Below, piece after piece: positions 15,346 through 24,530 of a DNA stretch of 24,892 nucleotides; position 1 is the first letter of the stretch; each line of letters begins with the position of its first letter. The DNA is from Candidatus Altarchaeales archaeon (GTDB lineage: Archaea; Altiarchaeota; Altiarchaeia; IMC4; QMZM01): contig QMZJ01000001.1 in assembly GCA_003663115.1 (NCBI GenBank), forward strand, positions 1 through 24,892, in the 5' to 3' direction. A model generated the notes under the pieces. It made no database searches, was not told the DNA's origin, and saw only the letters and a program-made list of their open reading frames with translations. Both the position numbers and the translations under genes were made by a program.

Positions 15346-18300
15346 CTTAGGATAACACGAAGGGGAAAGATCCTCATTGCTGTAATCGCGTTATTGCTCA
15401 TTAGCGGTAGTGTAACAGCTTGGCAGGTATGCAAATATGGCAGTGAGGAACACGGATGCTCATTGGATCCCAGATCATGGCCGGGGTGTATATTCGGGGT
15501 ATTTATTGATATCGGTAACTGTGTCATGATGTTCTTTATCTCTCTGATGACCGAGTTTATCCTGATGAATCCGGATATAAACGAATTCAAACCCTTTGTT
15601 AATGATATCGTCTCGATTCTATTTCCGATATACGTCATAGCGATAATCATTACCGGTATCTATATAATCTTTCTGTCCACCAGCCCCGAGTCCAGGGCGC
15701 GGGCAAAGTTGATGCTCATCAGGTTGATAATGGGTATGGCTATGGTAACAACCTCATTGAGTATTTACGAGTTACTTCTCAATCTATCCGAAGCTATAGC
15801 GGGAAGAATCCTGTCCGGATGGATCCTTGGCGGTGGCGGTGGCGGTCTTGCTATATTGGCTACTCTCGTGGTTGTTTCAGTTATACTTTTTTTCATATCC
15901 GCATGGATCTTGCCAATGCTTGCTGTAATAGCCCTGATATCTATCGCCGCCAGGTTCTTTTTGGTCTCACTTATGGCCGTTCTCTTTCCCCTGACCCTAT
16001 TCCTGTACTTCTTTGAGTTCACGAGGAGTATTGGACAAAATATGATGAGATATACCCTGATGGCAATATTCACACAACCCGTTCAGGCATTGATGCTGGT
16101 TATAATGATTATCGGGCTTAATAATATAAGCACTACGGGCGACATTCTAGGGAAAATAGTCAGTCTGGTGATGGGGATTGCCGGTTTCTTGATGGTTATC
16201 TTCGCGCCATTATTAATGCTGAAGCTAATGAGCTGGGTGGGTGGCGCCGTGGCCGGCGCGGGAATGATACTGGCATACAAAAGACCGTGGGTGGGTGCAT
16301 TATTGGTGTCTGCTGGGGGTATAGGCGCTGGCATGGGCCCGGAGGCAATGGCGGCTGGAGGCGCCGTCTATACGCTGGGTCTTGCATATCAGAGGAAGTT
16401 TCCATCGAGGAGAAGACTTGACAGGACGAGAAGGTTGGTGAGAAAGGGCTGGGAAAGGGTAACTGGGAAGGTACGTGAAGAGGCCCCGGTTGTGGGCGCA
16501 TGGTTGGGTAGAAGACGTTATATCGGGAGACCCCTTACGATCGCCCATAAGCTCGGCAAAGAGCATGTCGGTCGATCGATCGGTAAAACATACGGGATAC
16601 TTAAAAACGTTAAGAGACGTGCGGGACATACAGTCCGCGTGGTTAGAAAGCACTGGAAGTTCATTGGGAAATCTCTGTTCATACCCGGATACTGGATATA
16701 TGGAGGCAGTAAATTCATGGTGAGACGGATGGGTATTTCCATAGGGAGCAGGTTGAAAGCGCACAGGCTTAACAGACATATAGAGAACATAAGAAGAGCC
16801 AGTACGAGGTCAGAGGTATGGAATGAATTAAGGAAAAGTGGTGTGGATGAGAGAGGGGTCAGACAGAGATGGAGCGATTGGTGGAAGAGACGCGAAAAGT
16901 TCAGGGAGAGATTTGAAAAAGCGAAGAGGGGGCGTATCACAGCGAAGCGCTATATAAAAGATCATAAGAAAAAAATCAGAGAGATTGACAGAAAGATCAA
17001 GAACCTAGAGAAGACGGGCTCTATAATTAAAGAGGAGGGAGGCTATGGATGGAGGGGCAGGTATAATAAGATCAGAGATCAGATCGACAAACTGAAAGAT
17101 AGGCGTGATAGATTAGTTGGTAATCTAGAAAGACATGAAAAGAATTATAGGAAATATAAGGATGAGATCAAGAAACTGAGAGTCAAAATAAAGAAGAGTG
17201 AAGGCATGGAGGGGCGGGAGATCCGAAGGCTCAAGGAGAAATATCCCATCAAGAAAGAGGATGCGGATAAACTACAGGATGAACTGTACAGAGAGTTTAA
17301 GAAACTGCGCGGTGAAAAGTATATGGACACAGCCACGGCAAAGAATCGGGCGCGGGACCTCGTTAATAGGTACATTGCGGAGAATGACTTCAGGGTTGTT
17401 GAGGAGGGGTTACGGGAGGCAGGCATAGATGAAAAGAGGATAACCGAGTTAGGGGATAGATACGACAGGCGTGGTCTGGATAGATTGAAAAGGGAGGCAG
17501 AGGAGAGTATCAAATTTAAGAGGGCCATCGAACATGATCTTGATTCCGCAACTACCTTTGAGGAGGTGGAAGAGATTAACGAGAGACTCGGCGACCGAGG
17601 TCTCTCAAAGGAAGAATTTGAAAGGTTGAAAGAGAGGGAGATGGAAAGAAGAGAGAAGGAAGTCGAAAAAATCGAAAAAGAGGAAGCGAAGGATTGGGCG
17701 AGACGGAAAGTAGCGCGAGAGGGCATATCCAGCGAAGATGAGGCTTGGGCGATTGAAGAGATGAGAGAAGATGGGATAAACCCAGAAAAACTCAGCTCGA
17801 AAGAACTTAATGAAGAGATCAGGGCAAGGGTAATTGAGAGAGAGGCCCATCATGAAGCCGAGAGGATAATAAACGAAGAGATGGTAGTAAGTGATAGATT
17901 CACGGAAGATGTGAAGAATTCGCTCAGGGCAAATGACGCTATGGAAAGGCTCAAATACGCCAGAAACCCCGAGGAGGTAAAGGCGATCGCGAGGGAATTT
18001 GGCGTTTCGGAAAGAGATATACATAGGATAGGTGCAGAGTATATGGCCCCCGAGGAGGGAATAGAGCGCAAACCGAGTGCGACCGGGAGGGATCTGGATA
18101 CGTTCAAGGAGAGCGCAAAAAAGGCCATCGAAGAGAAAAAGCATCAAATAGAAAATAAACTTGGAACCCTCGATAAGATCAAGAGATATGGTCCTCATGT
18201 AGGTTTGGCTCTTACCATTCCAGGTTATGTACCCTACATGGCAGGCCGTAGCCTGTATGGTGCAATGACAACGGCAAGATCTCTTATTGCTCTACAGACG

Positions 18301-19380
18301 ATTAATAGATTAAATTACCAGGACGCCGAGAGATATAAGAAATTGATAAAAGCAATGAAGAGGGGTGGAGCTACTGAGAGGGAAGCCAGAATGTTAATTG
18401 GTGATGAACGGGTTGTTAGCAAGGACGATTTTGAGAACCTTAAAAAGAGGGCATCAGACTTCATAATCGCAAAGAAATTTGCTGATAGACACTATCCCGG
18501 GTTTACAAGGGAATTCTTCAAGCCCTTTAAGCCGAGCAGTACCATAAAAAAGGCAATAAAAAGGGGCAAGAAATACGGCGTGTCTGAGAGCAAGTTGGCG
18601 AGAATAGAAAAGTACTACGAGAGAGAAATGGCGAGAATAGAGAAAAAGTACGCTGTACCCAAGGGCGCAAAGTTGTCCAGGGAGAGATTGAGGGATCTCA
18701 GGAAAGAAAAGAAACTACTCATCGATAGGATAAATAAACAGATCAATAATGAGATAATAGAGAGTGGTGGCTTTTCCAGGCACCTGAGGAGAGTGGGCAA
18801 CAAATATCTGTTACTCGATAGTGAAATAAGGGACATAGATGATCACTTTAAAGCCACCAGGGCCAGAGAGATAAGTAGATTAGAGAGAGCTGAGGAGGGA
18901 GCTATGTTTAAACTCAGACCAGAGGAGAGGATCGAAAGAATGAATGAGATAAATGCAAAATCCCTTGTAAATACACACAGATCGATGGCCGAGATAGTTG
19001 GGGTCGAGGGCTATAATGAGATGACCGCGGAGGAGCATGCAGATTACGCCAAGCTCGGTTTGGCCCCTGAAGGGGGTGAAAAGGGAGAATTGCTATCTGA
19101 AGAAGAGATTAAAGAAGAGTCATTGAAGCATAGTGTTGATTTGGGTGGCAATCTTCATGCAAGAATGCTGCTCGAGGATTACATGGGTATTGGCCCCAGA
19201 CCGAGTGAGTTCTATCACGGAATAGGACCCGAAACTAAAGAAGAAAGAGAGAAAGAAAGAGAAAGAAAGGAGATGTCGCCTCTATATACAGCTGCGACAA
19301 CGGAGACGGAGACGCTTGCAGAGGCAGTGATTGAGGGCCTGGATGAACTGAAAAAATCAAAAAAGGAAAAATCAGAATGA
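15337..19380 (+). CDS. VirB6/TrbL-like membrane protein with giant charged helical tail, paralogue 3
   Basis: A 1347-residue protein. Residues 1-360 are the same channel-like domain as its neighbours: a signal-like start, MNPDINEFKP, SRARAKL, FPLTLFLYFFEFTRSIG, SWVGGA and a GMGPEAMAAGG helix. The remaining roughly 980 residues are hydrophilic, rich in Lys, Arg and Glu, and predicted helical or coiled-coil. Two mildly hydrophobic islands contain IPGY (near residues 449 and 961) followed by Gly/Ser and a basic helix, which suggests an internal repeat. Short units such as FGVSERDIHRIGAEY, YGVSESKLARIEKYY and AGIDEKRITELGDRY recur through the tail. The tail is expected in the cytoplasm, where it could be a scaffold. 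Its stop overlaps the next start (ATGA). The extension recalls the large VirB6 proteins of Rickettsiales. Confidence 0.72.
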   Translation: MQKLRITRRGKILIAVIALLLISGSVTAWQVCKYGSEEHGCSLDPRSWPGCIFGVFIDIGNCVMMFFISLMTEFILMNPDINEFKPFVNDIVSILFPIYVIAIIITGIYIIFLSTSPESRARAKLMLIRLIMGMAMVTTSLSIYELLLNLSEAIAGRILSGWILGGGGGGLAILATLVVVSVILFFISAWILPMLAVIALISIAARFFLVSLMAVLFPLTLFLYFFEFTRSIGQNMMRYTLMAIFTQPVQALMLVIMIIGLNNISTTGDILGKIVSLVMGIAGFLMVIFAPLLMLKLMSWVGGAVAGAGMILAYKRPWVGALLVSAGGIGAGMGPEAMAAGGAVYTLGLAYQRKFPSRRRLDRTRRLVRKGWERVTGKVREEAPVVGAWLGRRRYIGRPLTIAHKLGKEHVGRSIGKTYGILKNVKRRAGHTVRVVRKHWKFIGKSLFIPGYWIYGGSKFMVRRMGISIGSRLKAHRLNRHIENIRRASTRSEVWNELRKSGVDERGVRQRWSDWWKRREKFRERFEKAKRGRITAKRYIKDHKKKIREIDRKIKNLEKTGSIIKEEGGYGWRGRYNKIRDQIDKLKDRRDRLVGNLERHEKNYRKYKDEIKKLRVKIKKSEGMEGREIRRLKEKYPIKKEDADKLQDELYREFKKLRGEKYMDTATAKNRARDLVNRYIAENDFRVVEEGLREAGIDEKRITELGDRYDRRGLDRLKREAEESIKFKRAIEHDLDSATTFEEVEEINERLGDRGLSKEEFERLKEREMERREKEVEKIEKEEAKDWARRKVAREGISSEDEAWAIEEMREDGINPEKLSSKELNEEIRARVIEREAHHEAERIINEEMVVSDRFTEDVKNSLRANDAMERLKYARNPEEVKAIAREFGVSERDIHRIGAEYMAPEEGIERKPSATGRDLDTFKESAKKAIEEKKHQIENKLGTLDKIKRYGPHVGLALTIPGYVPYMAGRSLYGAMTTARSLIALQTINRLNYQDAERYKKLIKAMKRGGATEREARMLIGDERVVSKDDFENLKKRASDFIIAKKFADRHYPGFTREFFKPFKPSSTIKKAIKRGKKYGVSESKLARIEKYYEREMARIEKKYAVPKGAKLSRERLRDLRKEKKLLIDRINKQINNEIIESGGFSRHLRRVGNKYLLLDSEIRDIDDHFKATRAREISRLERAEEGAMFKLRPEERIERMNEINAKSLVNTHRSMAEIVGVEGYNEMTAEEHADYAKLGLAPEGGEKGELLSEEEIKEESLKHSVDLGGNLHARMLLEDYMGIGPRPSEFYHGIGPETKEEREKERERKEMSPLYTAATTETETLAEAVIEGLDELKKSKKEKSE

Positions 19381-20474
19381 AAAATAGATTAACAATAATC
19401 GGGATAATTGCAATAATGCTCCTGTCGGGAACTGGAGAGGTGTTTGCAGACTGCTGGAGTGACCCGGGACCTTGCATACTGCAAGCAATCATAGATTTTC
19501 TTCTTCCGGACCCCGGCGATGTCGCAAACGCTCTGAAGCCAATGATTCTCACAAATCCCGATCCGTCAGATGTTGCCCCCCTCATGAATTCTTACCTCGA
19601 CCTGTTGCACCCCATTTTTGTCCTGTCGATAATAATACTCGGTTTCTACCTTATCTTCATGTCCGGTTCCCCCGGCGGAAGGGCAGCAGCCAAGAACAGG
19701 TTCTGGAAACTTATATTGACTATGATCCTGGTTTCATTATCATTGGAAATATTCAAGATACTTCTTGGTATATCTGAGGGTATTACTGCAAAGGTACTTG
19801 GTGGCGTTACAGACGGTTCAATCGAGTTCAGTGCGATAGAGACCATTACGTTTGTACTCGTACAGTTGTTTCTTTGGTTTATATATATATGGATTCTGAT
19901 ATCTATCGGCCTGCGGTATATCCTGGTATTGATATGTGCCGCATTGTTTCCGATAACGATATTCCTCTACCTCTTTGAAATGCCGATCATAGGGGCCATG
20001 GGTAGGGAAATGGGTGCAAAGATGTGGAGATGGACACTCGCGGTGATATTTGCGCAGGTTATTCAGGGGGTTATGTTGGCTATAACTGTCATCTCCTTCG
20101 GCAATATAAACGAGGCGGCGGGCTGGGGCAAACTCGGAGCGGCTTTCATTGGCATTGCGGGCTTTGTATTGATCGCACTCGCGCCCCTGATGATGGTCGG
20201 GATTCTAAAATGGATCGGTGGTGCAATGATGGGGATAGGAATGGCTGTATCCCTTGCTAATCCTGCGCTGGGCTTTGCCATGACTGCTATGGGTGGGCTG
20301 ATGATGGGTCAGGGTCCCGCATCGGCATTGATGGCGGCCGGAGGGGCCGCCGGGATGGGTTTTGCTCTGAGGAAGGGCCAAGAAGCTGCTGGCTTGAGGA
20401 TGAAAGAAAAAATGAAAGAGATGGAGAGAAAACGACGACAAATGAGACTTGGTGATGATTTTAAAGATGAATAA
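19377..20474 (+). CDS. VirB6/TrbL-like polytopic membrane protein, paralogue 4
   Basis: A 365-residue member of the tandem family with the shortest tail. A typical signal peptide ends near VFADC (residue about 25). The family motif appears as TNPDPSDVAP, the loop as GRAAAKN, the aromatic block as FPITIFLYLFEMPI (it lacks the FEFTK version), then KWIGGA and a GQGPASALMAAGG helix. The C-terminus is about 35 residues of Lys/Arg/Glu/Met-rich helix (MKEKMKEMERKRRQMR). It is more distant from paralogues 1-3 than they are from each other. Its start overlaps the previous gene by 4 nt, and its last codons overlap paralogue 5 by 8 nt, so translation along the operon is coupled. Confidence 0.75.
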   Translation: MKNRLTIIGIIAIMLLSGTGEVFADCWSDPGPCILQAIIDFLLPDPGDVANALKPMILTNPDPSDVAPLMNSYLDLLHPIFVLSIIILGFYLIFMSGSPGGRAAAKNRFWKLILTMILVSLSLEIFKILLGISEGITAKVLGGVTDGSIEFSAIETITFVLVQLFLWFIYIWILISIGLRYILVLICAALFPITIFLYLFEMPIIGAMGREMGAKMWRWTLAVIFAQVIQGVMLAITVISFGNINEAAGWGKLGAAFIGIAGFVLIALAPLMMVGILKWIGGAMMGIGMAVSLANPALGFAMTAMGGLMMGQGPASALMAAGGAAGMGFALRKGQEAAGLRMKEKMKEMERKRRQMRLGDDFKDE

Positions 20475-21948
20475 GAAACTAAAAATTATATCAATAGTGG
20501 GTGTGTTACTCATCGGATCGATACCCGTATCGGCAGTTGGTTTAGAGGAGTTGATAGGTTGGGCATTGAGCTGGATTGAAGGTGTTATAAATAACTTCTT
20601 TAACGAGTTGCTTGGAAAGGTAATTGATCTACTTACATGGAACCCCGATATCACCATAGTCAAACCACTTATGGATGACTTTATTGAATTGGCCACCCCG
20701 CTCTATATAATCGCGTTTATACTTATCGGGATCTACTTCTTCTTCCTCTCCGAATCGCCCAAGGGGAGGGCGAGAGCGAGATCGGCACTGTTAAAATTAC
20801 TGCTCAGTCTGGCATTTGTGATAACTGCAACCACAATATATCAGTTTCTTCTGGACCTCTCCGAGTTATTGGTTAACTTCGTTATGAGTCTCGTGGAGAT
20901 AGACCTGAGCATAATCGGTATTTTAGCTCTGTATTCTGTTGCTCCCCTCTTTGCAATGGCAATAGGTTTTGTTCTCTTAACCCTATTGGCTTTTTTTACC
21001 TTGAGATACTTACTACTTCTGATTATGGCGGCAATATTCCCGTTAACGATATTCTTCTTTTTCTTTGAGTTTACTAAAGACTATGGTAGACAGATAATGA
21101 GATACACGCTCATGCTCATCTTCGTTCCGGTTCTTCAGGCGATCATCTTGGTATTTATAATAAGCACCATGAATACCATAGGAAGTGTAAGGGGCTGGGG
21201 TAATCTTGCAGGAATTGCGATAACGATAGGTGGATTTTTAATGATGATAGCAGCTCCATGGATGACCTTGGGGCTTTTAAAGTGGATCGGTGGTGTGCTT
21301 TCTTTTGCCGCTTTCACACAACTGGCGGCCGGCAGAATGAATCTTGCGGTTTTATTGTTCTTTAGCAGCGGTCTTATGATGGGTGAAGGTGCGGGAGCTG
21401 TCCCATTAGCCGCAACCTTCTGGTTTATCGGTCAATTGGAGCACAAAAGTGAGGAGGTAGGAGAGAGGTTATACAGAGCACGAAAGGAACGTATTAGACC
21501 CCGAGGACATGGTGGGGAGGAGGGACATGGAGAAGGTGGCAGGGGAGGAGTACGTGGAGAACCACATATAAGACCAAGAAAGCCGGGTGCCGTCGAGGCT
21601 GGAGGAATGACGCGAAGAGGCAAAACGAGGTTAGAAGATATAATACTGGCGGGCGATAGATTTATGGAGGAGGGTTATAGACTGAAGAATGAGGGGCGCC
21701 CGGGATACAAAGAGAAATTTAAAATAGCCAGAGATAGATATGAAAAAGCCATGGAACTCTCTGAGAGGGCTACAGAGGTGTTATCGGATCGCAAAAAGGC
21801 AGAGCTCTATGCCAAGATGGGTGAGGCATACGAGCAATTAGACCGTACAGATATAGCGAGGGATAGATATAAAGAAGCCATGAGATTGGATCCGAAAAAT
21901 CCCAAATACGCCGAAAGATTAGCGGATATACTCTCCAAGAGGGGATAA
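20467..21948 (+). CDS. VirB6/TrbL-like membrane protein with C-terminal TPR domain, paralogue 5
   Basis: A 493-residue last member of the family. ATG 20467 starts a signal peptide (MNKKLKIISIVGVLLIGSIP); an in-frame ATG at 20455 and GTG at 20449 are upstream alternatives but would delay the signal. The core keeps WNPDITIVKP, GRARARS, FPLTIFFFFFEFTKDYG and KWIGGV. After residue about 335 come an Arg/Gly/Glu-rich linker and about 100 residues of tetratricopeptide-type helices (KIARDRYEKAMELSERA, then LYAKMGEAYEQLDRTDIARD and YKEAMRLDPKNPKYAERLA). TPRs bind partner proteins, so this subunit may recruit cytoplasmic factors to the channel. It ends the operon; a 498-nt gap follows before the convergent ATPase gene. 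Confidence 0.78.
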   Translation: MNKKLKIISIVGVLLIGSIPVSAVGLEELIGWALSWIEGVINNFFNELLGKVIDLLTWNPDITIVKPLMDDFIELATPLYIIAFILIGIYFFFLSESPKGRARARSALLKLLLSLAFVITATTIYQFLLDLSELLVNFVMSLVEIDLSIIGILALYSVAPLFAMAIGFVLLTLLAFFTLRYLLLLIMAAIFPLTIFFFFFEFTKDYGRQIMRYTLMLIFVPVLQAIILVFIISTMNTIGSVRGWGNLAGIAITIGGFLMMIAAPWMTLGLLKWIGGVLSFAAFTQLAAGRMNLAVLLFFSSGLMMGEGAGAVPLAATFWFIGQLEHKSEEVGERLYRARKERIRPRGHGGEEGHGEGGRGGVRGEPHIRPRKPGAVEAGGMTRRGKTRLEDIILAGDRFMEEGYRLKNEGRPGYKEKFKIARDRYEKAMELSERATEVLSDRKKAELYAKMGEAYEQLDRTDIARDRYKEAMRLDPKNPKYAERLADILSKRG

Positions 21949-22018
21949 CTTACCCAACTCTGACAACTCTCTTTAGGCCTGAAACTGCAAAATCGACATC
22001 TTGCACAGCTAAGGTATT

Positions 22019-22310
22019 CTAAGACCCCCCCTGAACTCTGTAGGCATAACCTCTTTCACCGCAGCCCGGCGCCTTGATCTTCAGGGCTTTGAATATCTCC
22101 TCAAGATCCCCGAGCTTGATCGGTCTCCAGATATAAAGCCCGCTCTTTTTATGGGGAGAAGTCGGTCTCTTCTTCCTTGTAGATCTTAATCCGGGTTCCA
22201 TCTATTATCAACTCTGGATTCAGATCGGTGGAGTCCTTCAGATGGAGTAATTCAATCGATTTACATTTTATTCTAAAAAGTGAGCATTTATCTACAGTGA
22301 AAACAGCCAT
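22019..22310 (-). pseudogene. Small unknown protein gene interrupted by a +1 frameshift
   Basis: On the minus strand an ATG at 22310 opens 53 codons (MAVFTVDKCSLFRIKCKSIE and so on, ending TDFSP) that stop at 22149-22151. Just before that stop the +1 frame continues without interruption (HKKSGLYIWRPIKLGDLEEI, ending YRVQGGS) to a stop at 22019-22021. Removing one C from the CCCC run near 22152-22155 would join them into a protein of about 96 residues of natural-looking composition. A TATA-like TAAAAAATTA lies 15-24 nt before the ATG. I do not recognise the family. It may be a recent pseudogene, a sequence error or a frameshifted gene. The rest of the 498-nt gap (21949-22018 and 22311-22446) shows nothing else coding. 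Confidence 0.4.
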
Positions 22311-22420
22311 CCTGCGAGAATGCCTAATTTTTTAGTATGTCGGCTTAGCAGGGGATAAGGGAGAAAATAGGCTCCCAGATACCAGTTAACAGAAATCCCA
22401 GAGAAATCAAGGGATGTGAT

Positions 22421-22430
22421 TAAAAAACTA
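22421..22430 (-). terminator. Possible U-run terminator of the AAA+ ATPase gene
   Basis: Read on the minus strand this is TAGTTTTTTA, about 20 nt after the ATPase stop. Archaeal RNA polymerase often stops at such T-runs. There is no clear stem. Confidence 0.3.
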
Positions 22431-22446
22431 GAAATCGATATACCCA

Positions 22447-24489
22447 TTACGAAAAATGGTTAAAGTTACGGGTTAATTTCGCTATCCCCAGTTCAATTTC
22501 AATTAATCTTTCTTGATAGTCTTTCATTATAGCTTTATATATGTCTTCCCTTACTTTTCCCTGCCGATACCTCTCTTCAAGGATCTCAATCTTGTGTTCA
22601 AGTTCATCTTTCTCGTGTTGTAATTCCACTATATCCTTCTCTTCTTTGGCCGTTTTCCCTTCCTCAGTATCCTCTTCCCATTCGCCGGATACGATTCTCT
22701 TCACGGTTATATAATCTTGACCCTCTTCTTCATCTCTCTGTTTATCTTCAGGTTCTCTTTGCCCGAATTTCCTATTGAGTCTTGTTACTGTGTCAAAGAG
22801 ATCCTTATACAGTTCCTTTTCCCCACTTTCTTTGAGAAGTTTCTCAGCGGATATTGACCATGGAATCAATGTAGATTCCTGTTCCTCAATTGCCTTTAGA
22901 AAATCATCCATGGTGATACTTCTTTCAGATGACCCCGATACCGCTTTTTTCCAGGGGATACTGGCTGCATTATTGCAGATTTCATCGATATCCGCAGCGG
23001 AGTAACCCTCTGTTAATTCAGCCAGTTTCCTGAAGTCTACATCGGTAGATAATGGTCTTCCTCGTGTACAAATTTTTAGGATCTCAATTCTAGAGTCTAA
23101 ATCTGGTGGGGGGATAAAGATTTGTTTACTGAACCTTCCAGACCTTCGCAATGAAGGATCTAGGTCCCATGGTGTGTCTGTTGCTGCAATAACCAATACA
23201 TCCTCACTCAGTCTCTCCACCCCACTCATATCCATCAGAAATTGATTCAATATCCTCTTCTTAGAACCCTCAAGTAAACCCTTGCGACTGCAAAGAGCAT
23301 CGATCTCATCAAAGAATATTATTGCCGGTGCATTTTTGCTGGCGCGTTCAAAAACGCTATGAATTCTCTCCGCTCCATCACCCTTTCCGTTCATAATGTC
23401 GCTGATATTCACATTGAAAAAAGACACACCACACTCGGTGACAGTAGCTCTTGCGATGTGCGTCTTTCCACATCCAGGAGGACCATACAGTAATATCCCC
23501 CCTCCCGCTTTCCTCTTGAATTTCTTAGATAGATCGGGGTGTAGGAATGGATATATTATTGCCTCTGTGATCTCCTTTTTTGCATTTTCTAATCCACCCA
23601 CATCCGAAAATGATATTGTTGACTTTTCAATGGGGATCGAATCCCCAGTATCAAATTCGGTGCCCAATGATATCGGTTTTAATTTAACTTCGGTTTCGTA
23701 GTTTCTCTTTACCTTCGGACTATTTTTGGGACATAGTGGAAAATATGAAACGGTCTCGGCATCCTTCCTTCCAACATGTTCGCATACCAGATAAGGCATA
23801 TACGTTATCTCTTCAAGCAGCACATCACAGTTAAATAGATACCTAATCACCCTCCCAATCTTCTCCAGAGAATATTCAATGCTATCTCTATCATATGAAT
23901 CATCGATCGTATCTACCACCTCTAAAAAAGAGGACAGATCGTATCGTTTATCTTCAAACTTTGGCAGATAACATGGGGATCTAACCCAATATCTTTCAAT
24001 CTCCCGTTCATCCATCGCAATTCTCAGTATGTTAAGTATCTTGTTATCCCTCGGTTCATAAACCGTAACAACACCACGTCTCACAAGCTCAAGTACGGTA
24101 TCTTGATCCAGTTCGTCATACTGTACACTGCCCCTATCCAGTATATAACTCAGGGTATTTAGCATCTGGGGCGTAAAGTCAATTACTCTCCTCAAAAGAT
24201 CTATTTTCTCTACCCGCGGTTTCGCGTGAAGAATTCCCACACAATGCGCGTAATACAGGTTTCCATGAGAGAGGTCAACATAAAGATGATTCCTTTTTAT
24301 ACGAGCCGTTGCCCTCTTGAACAAGATACCTTTATCAAAACCCTCTGTCTTTATGATTTCTAGTCTACCCAATGGCATGTATCTCTTATACAATTTCACA
24401 TTTGGATTATCCGAAGAGAATTTTATGATATTCTTCTCAAATTCTGCTGAAATTGCAAATGACGATGTATTTACCTTACTGATCTTCAT
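22447..24489 (-). CDS. AAA+ ATPase, CDC48-like, with unknown N-terminal domain and C-terminal coiled coil
   Basis: A 680-residue protein with one AAA+ module: Walker A GPPGCGKT (near residue 335), Walker B IIFFDEID (near 390), sensor-1 AATD, and arginine-finger region LRRSGRF (near 448), followed by the lid (GYSAADIDEICNNAA). This is the CDC48/proteasomal/katanin class of hexameric protein remodellers. The first 280 residues match no family I know; they are followed by the usual SFSDVGGLENAKKEI entry to the module. The last 60 residues are a coiled coil (ELQHEKDELEHKIEILEERY) with a YRQGKVREDIYKAIMKDY hairpin. ATG 24489 is preferred over GTG 24498; no ribosome-binding site is visible near either. 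It converges with the VirB6-like operon, so any functional link is speculative; the substrate is unknown. Confidence 0.82.
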   Translation of the reverse strand: MKISKVNTSSFAISAEFEKNIIKFSSDNPNVKLYKRYMPLGRLEIIKTEGFDKGILFKRATARIKRNHLYVDLSHGNLYYAHCVGILHAKPRVEKIDLLRRVIDFTPQMLNTLSYILDRGSVQYDELDQDTVLELVRRGVVTVYEPRDNKILNILRIAMDEREIERYWVRSPCYLPKFEDKRYDLSSFLEVVDTIDDSYDRDSIEYSLEKIGRVIRYLFNCDVLLEEITYMPYLVCEHVGRKDAETVSYFPLCPKNSPKVKRNYETEVKLKPISLGTEFDTGDSIPIEKSTISFSDVGGLENAKKEITEAIIYPFLHPDLSKKFKRKAGGGILLYGPPGCGKTHIARATVTECGVSFFNVNISDIMNGKGDGAERIHSVFERASKNAPAIIFFDEIDALCSRKGLLEGSKKRILNQFLMDMSGVERLSEDVLVIAATDTPWDLDPSLRRSGRFSKQIFIPPPDLDSRIEILKICTRGRPLSTDVDFRKLAELTEGYSAADIDEICNNAASIPWKKAVSGSSERSITMDDFLKAIEEQESTLIPWSISAEKLLKESGEKELYKDLFDTVTRLNRKFGQREPEDKQRDEEEGQDYITVKRIVSGEWEEDTEEGKTAKEEKDIVELQHEKDELEHKIEILEERYRQGKVREDIYKAIMKDYQERLIEIELGIAKLTRNFNHFS

Positions 24490-24507
24490 TACAAACACGC
24501 AAGGATA

Positions 24508-24529
24508 CGGTAAATTGCTTTGTAATTTA
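24508..24529. repeat. Inverted repeat (hairpin 1) upstream of the AAA+ ATPase gene
   Basis: On the minus strand GTAAATT and AATTTAC flank ACAAAGC, a perfect 7-bp stem 21-40 nt before ATG 24489. Paired with hairpin 2 it would lie in the 5' leader or promoter of the ATPase gene. Confidence 0.6.
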
Positions 24530-24530
24530 C

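Noticed and set aside
17145..18198. Long minus-strand open frames opposite the charged tail of paralogue 3
   Set aside because: Ser/Leu/Phe-rich text is the usual antisense shadow of Lys/Glu/Arg-rich helices; no start signals or motifs.
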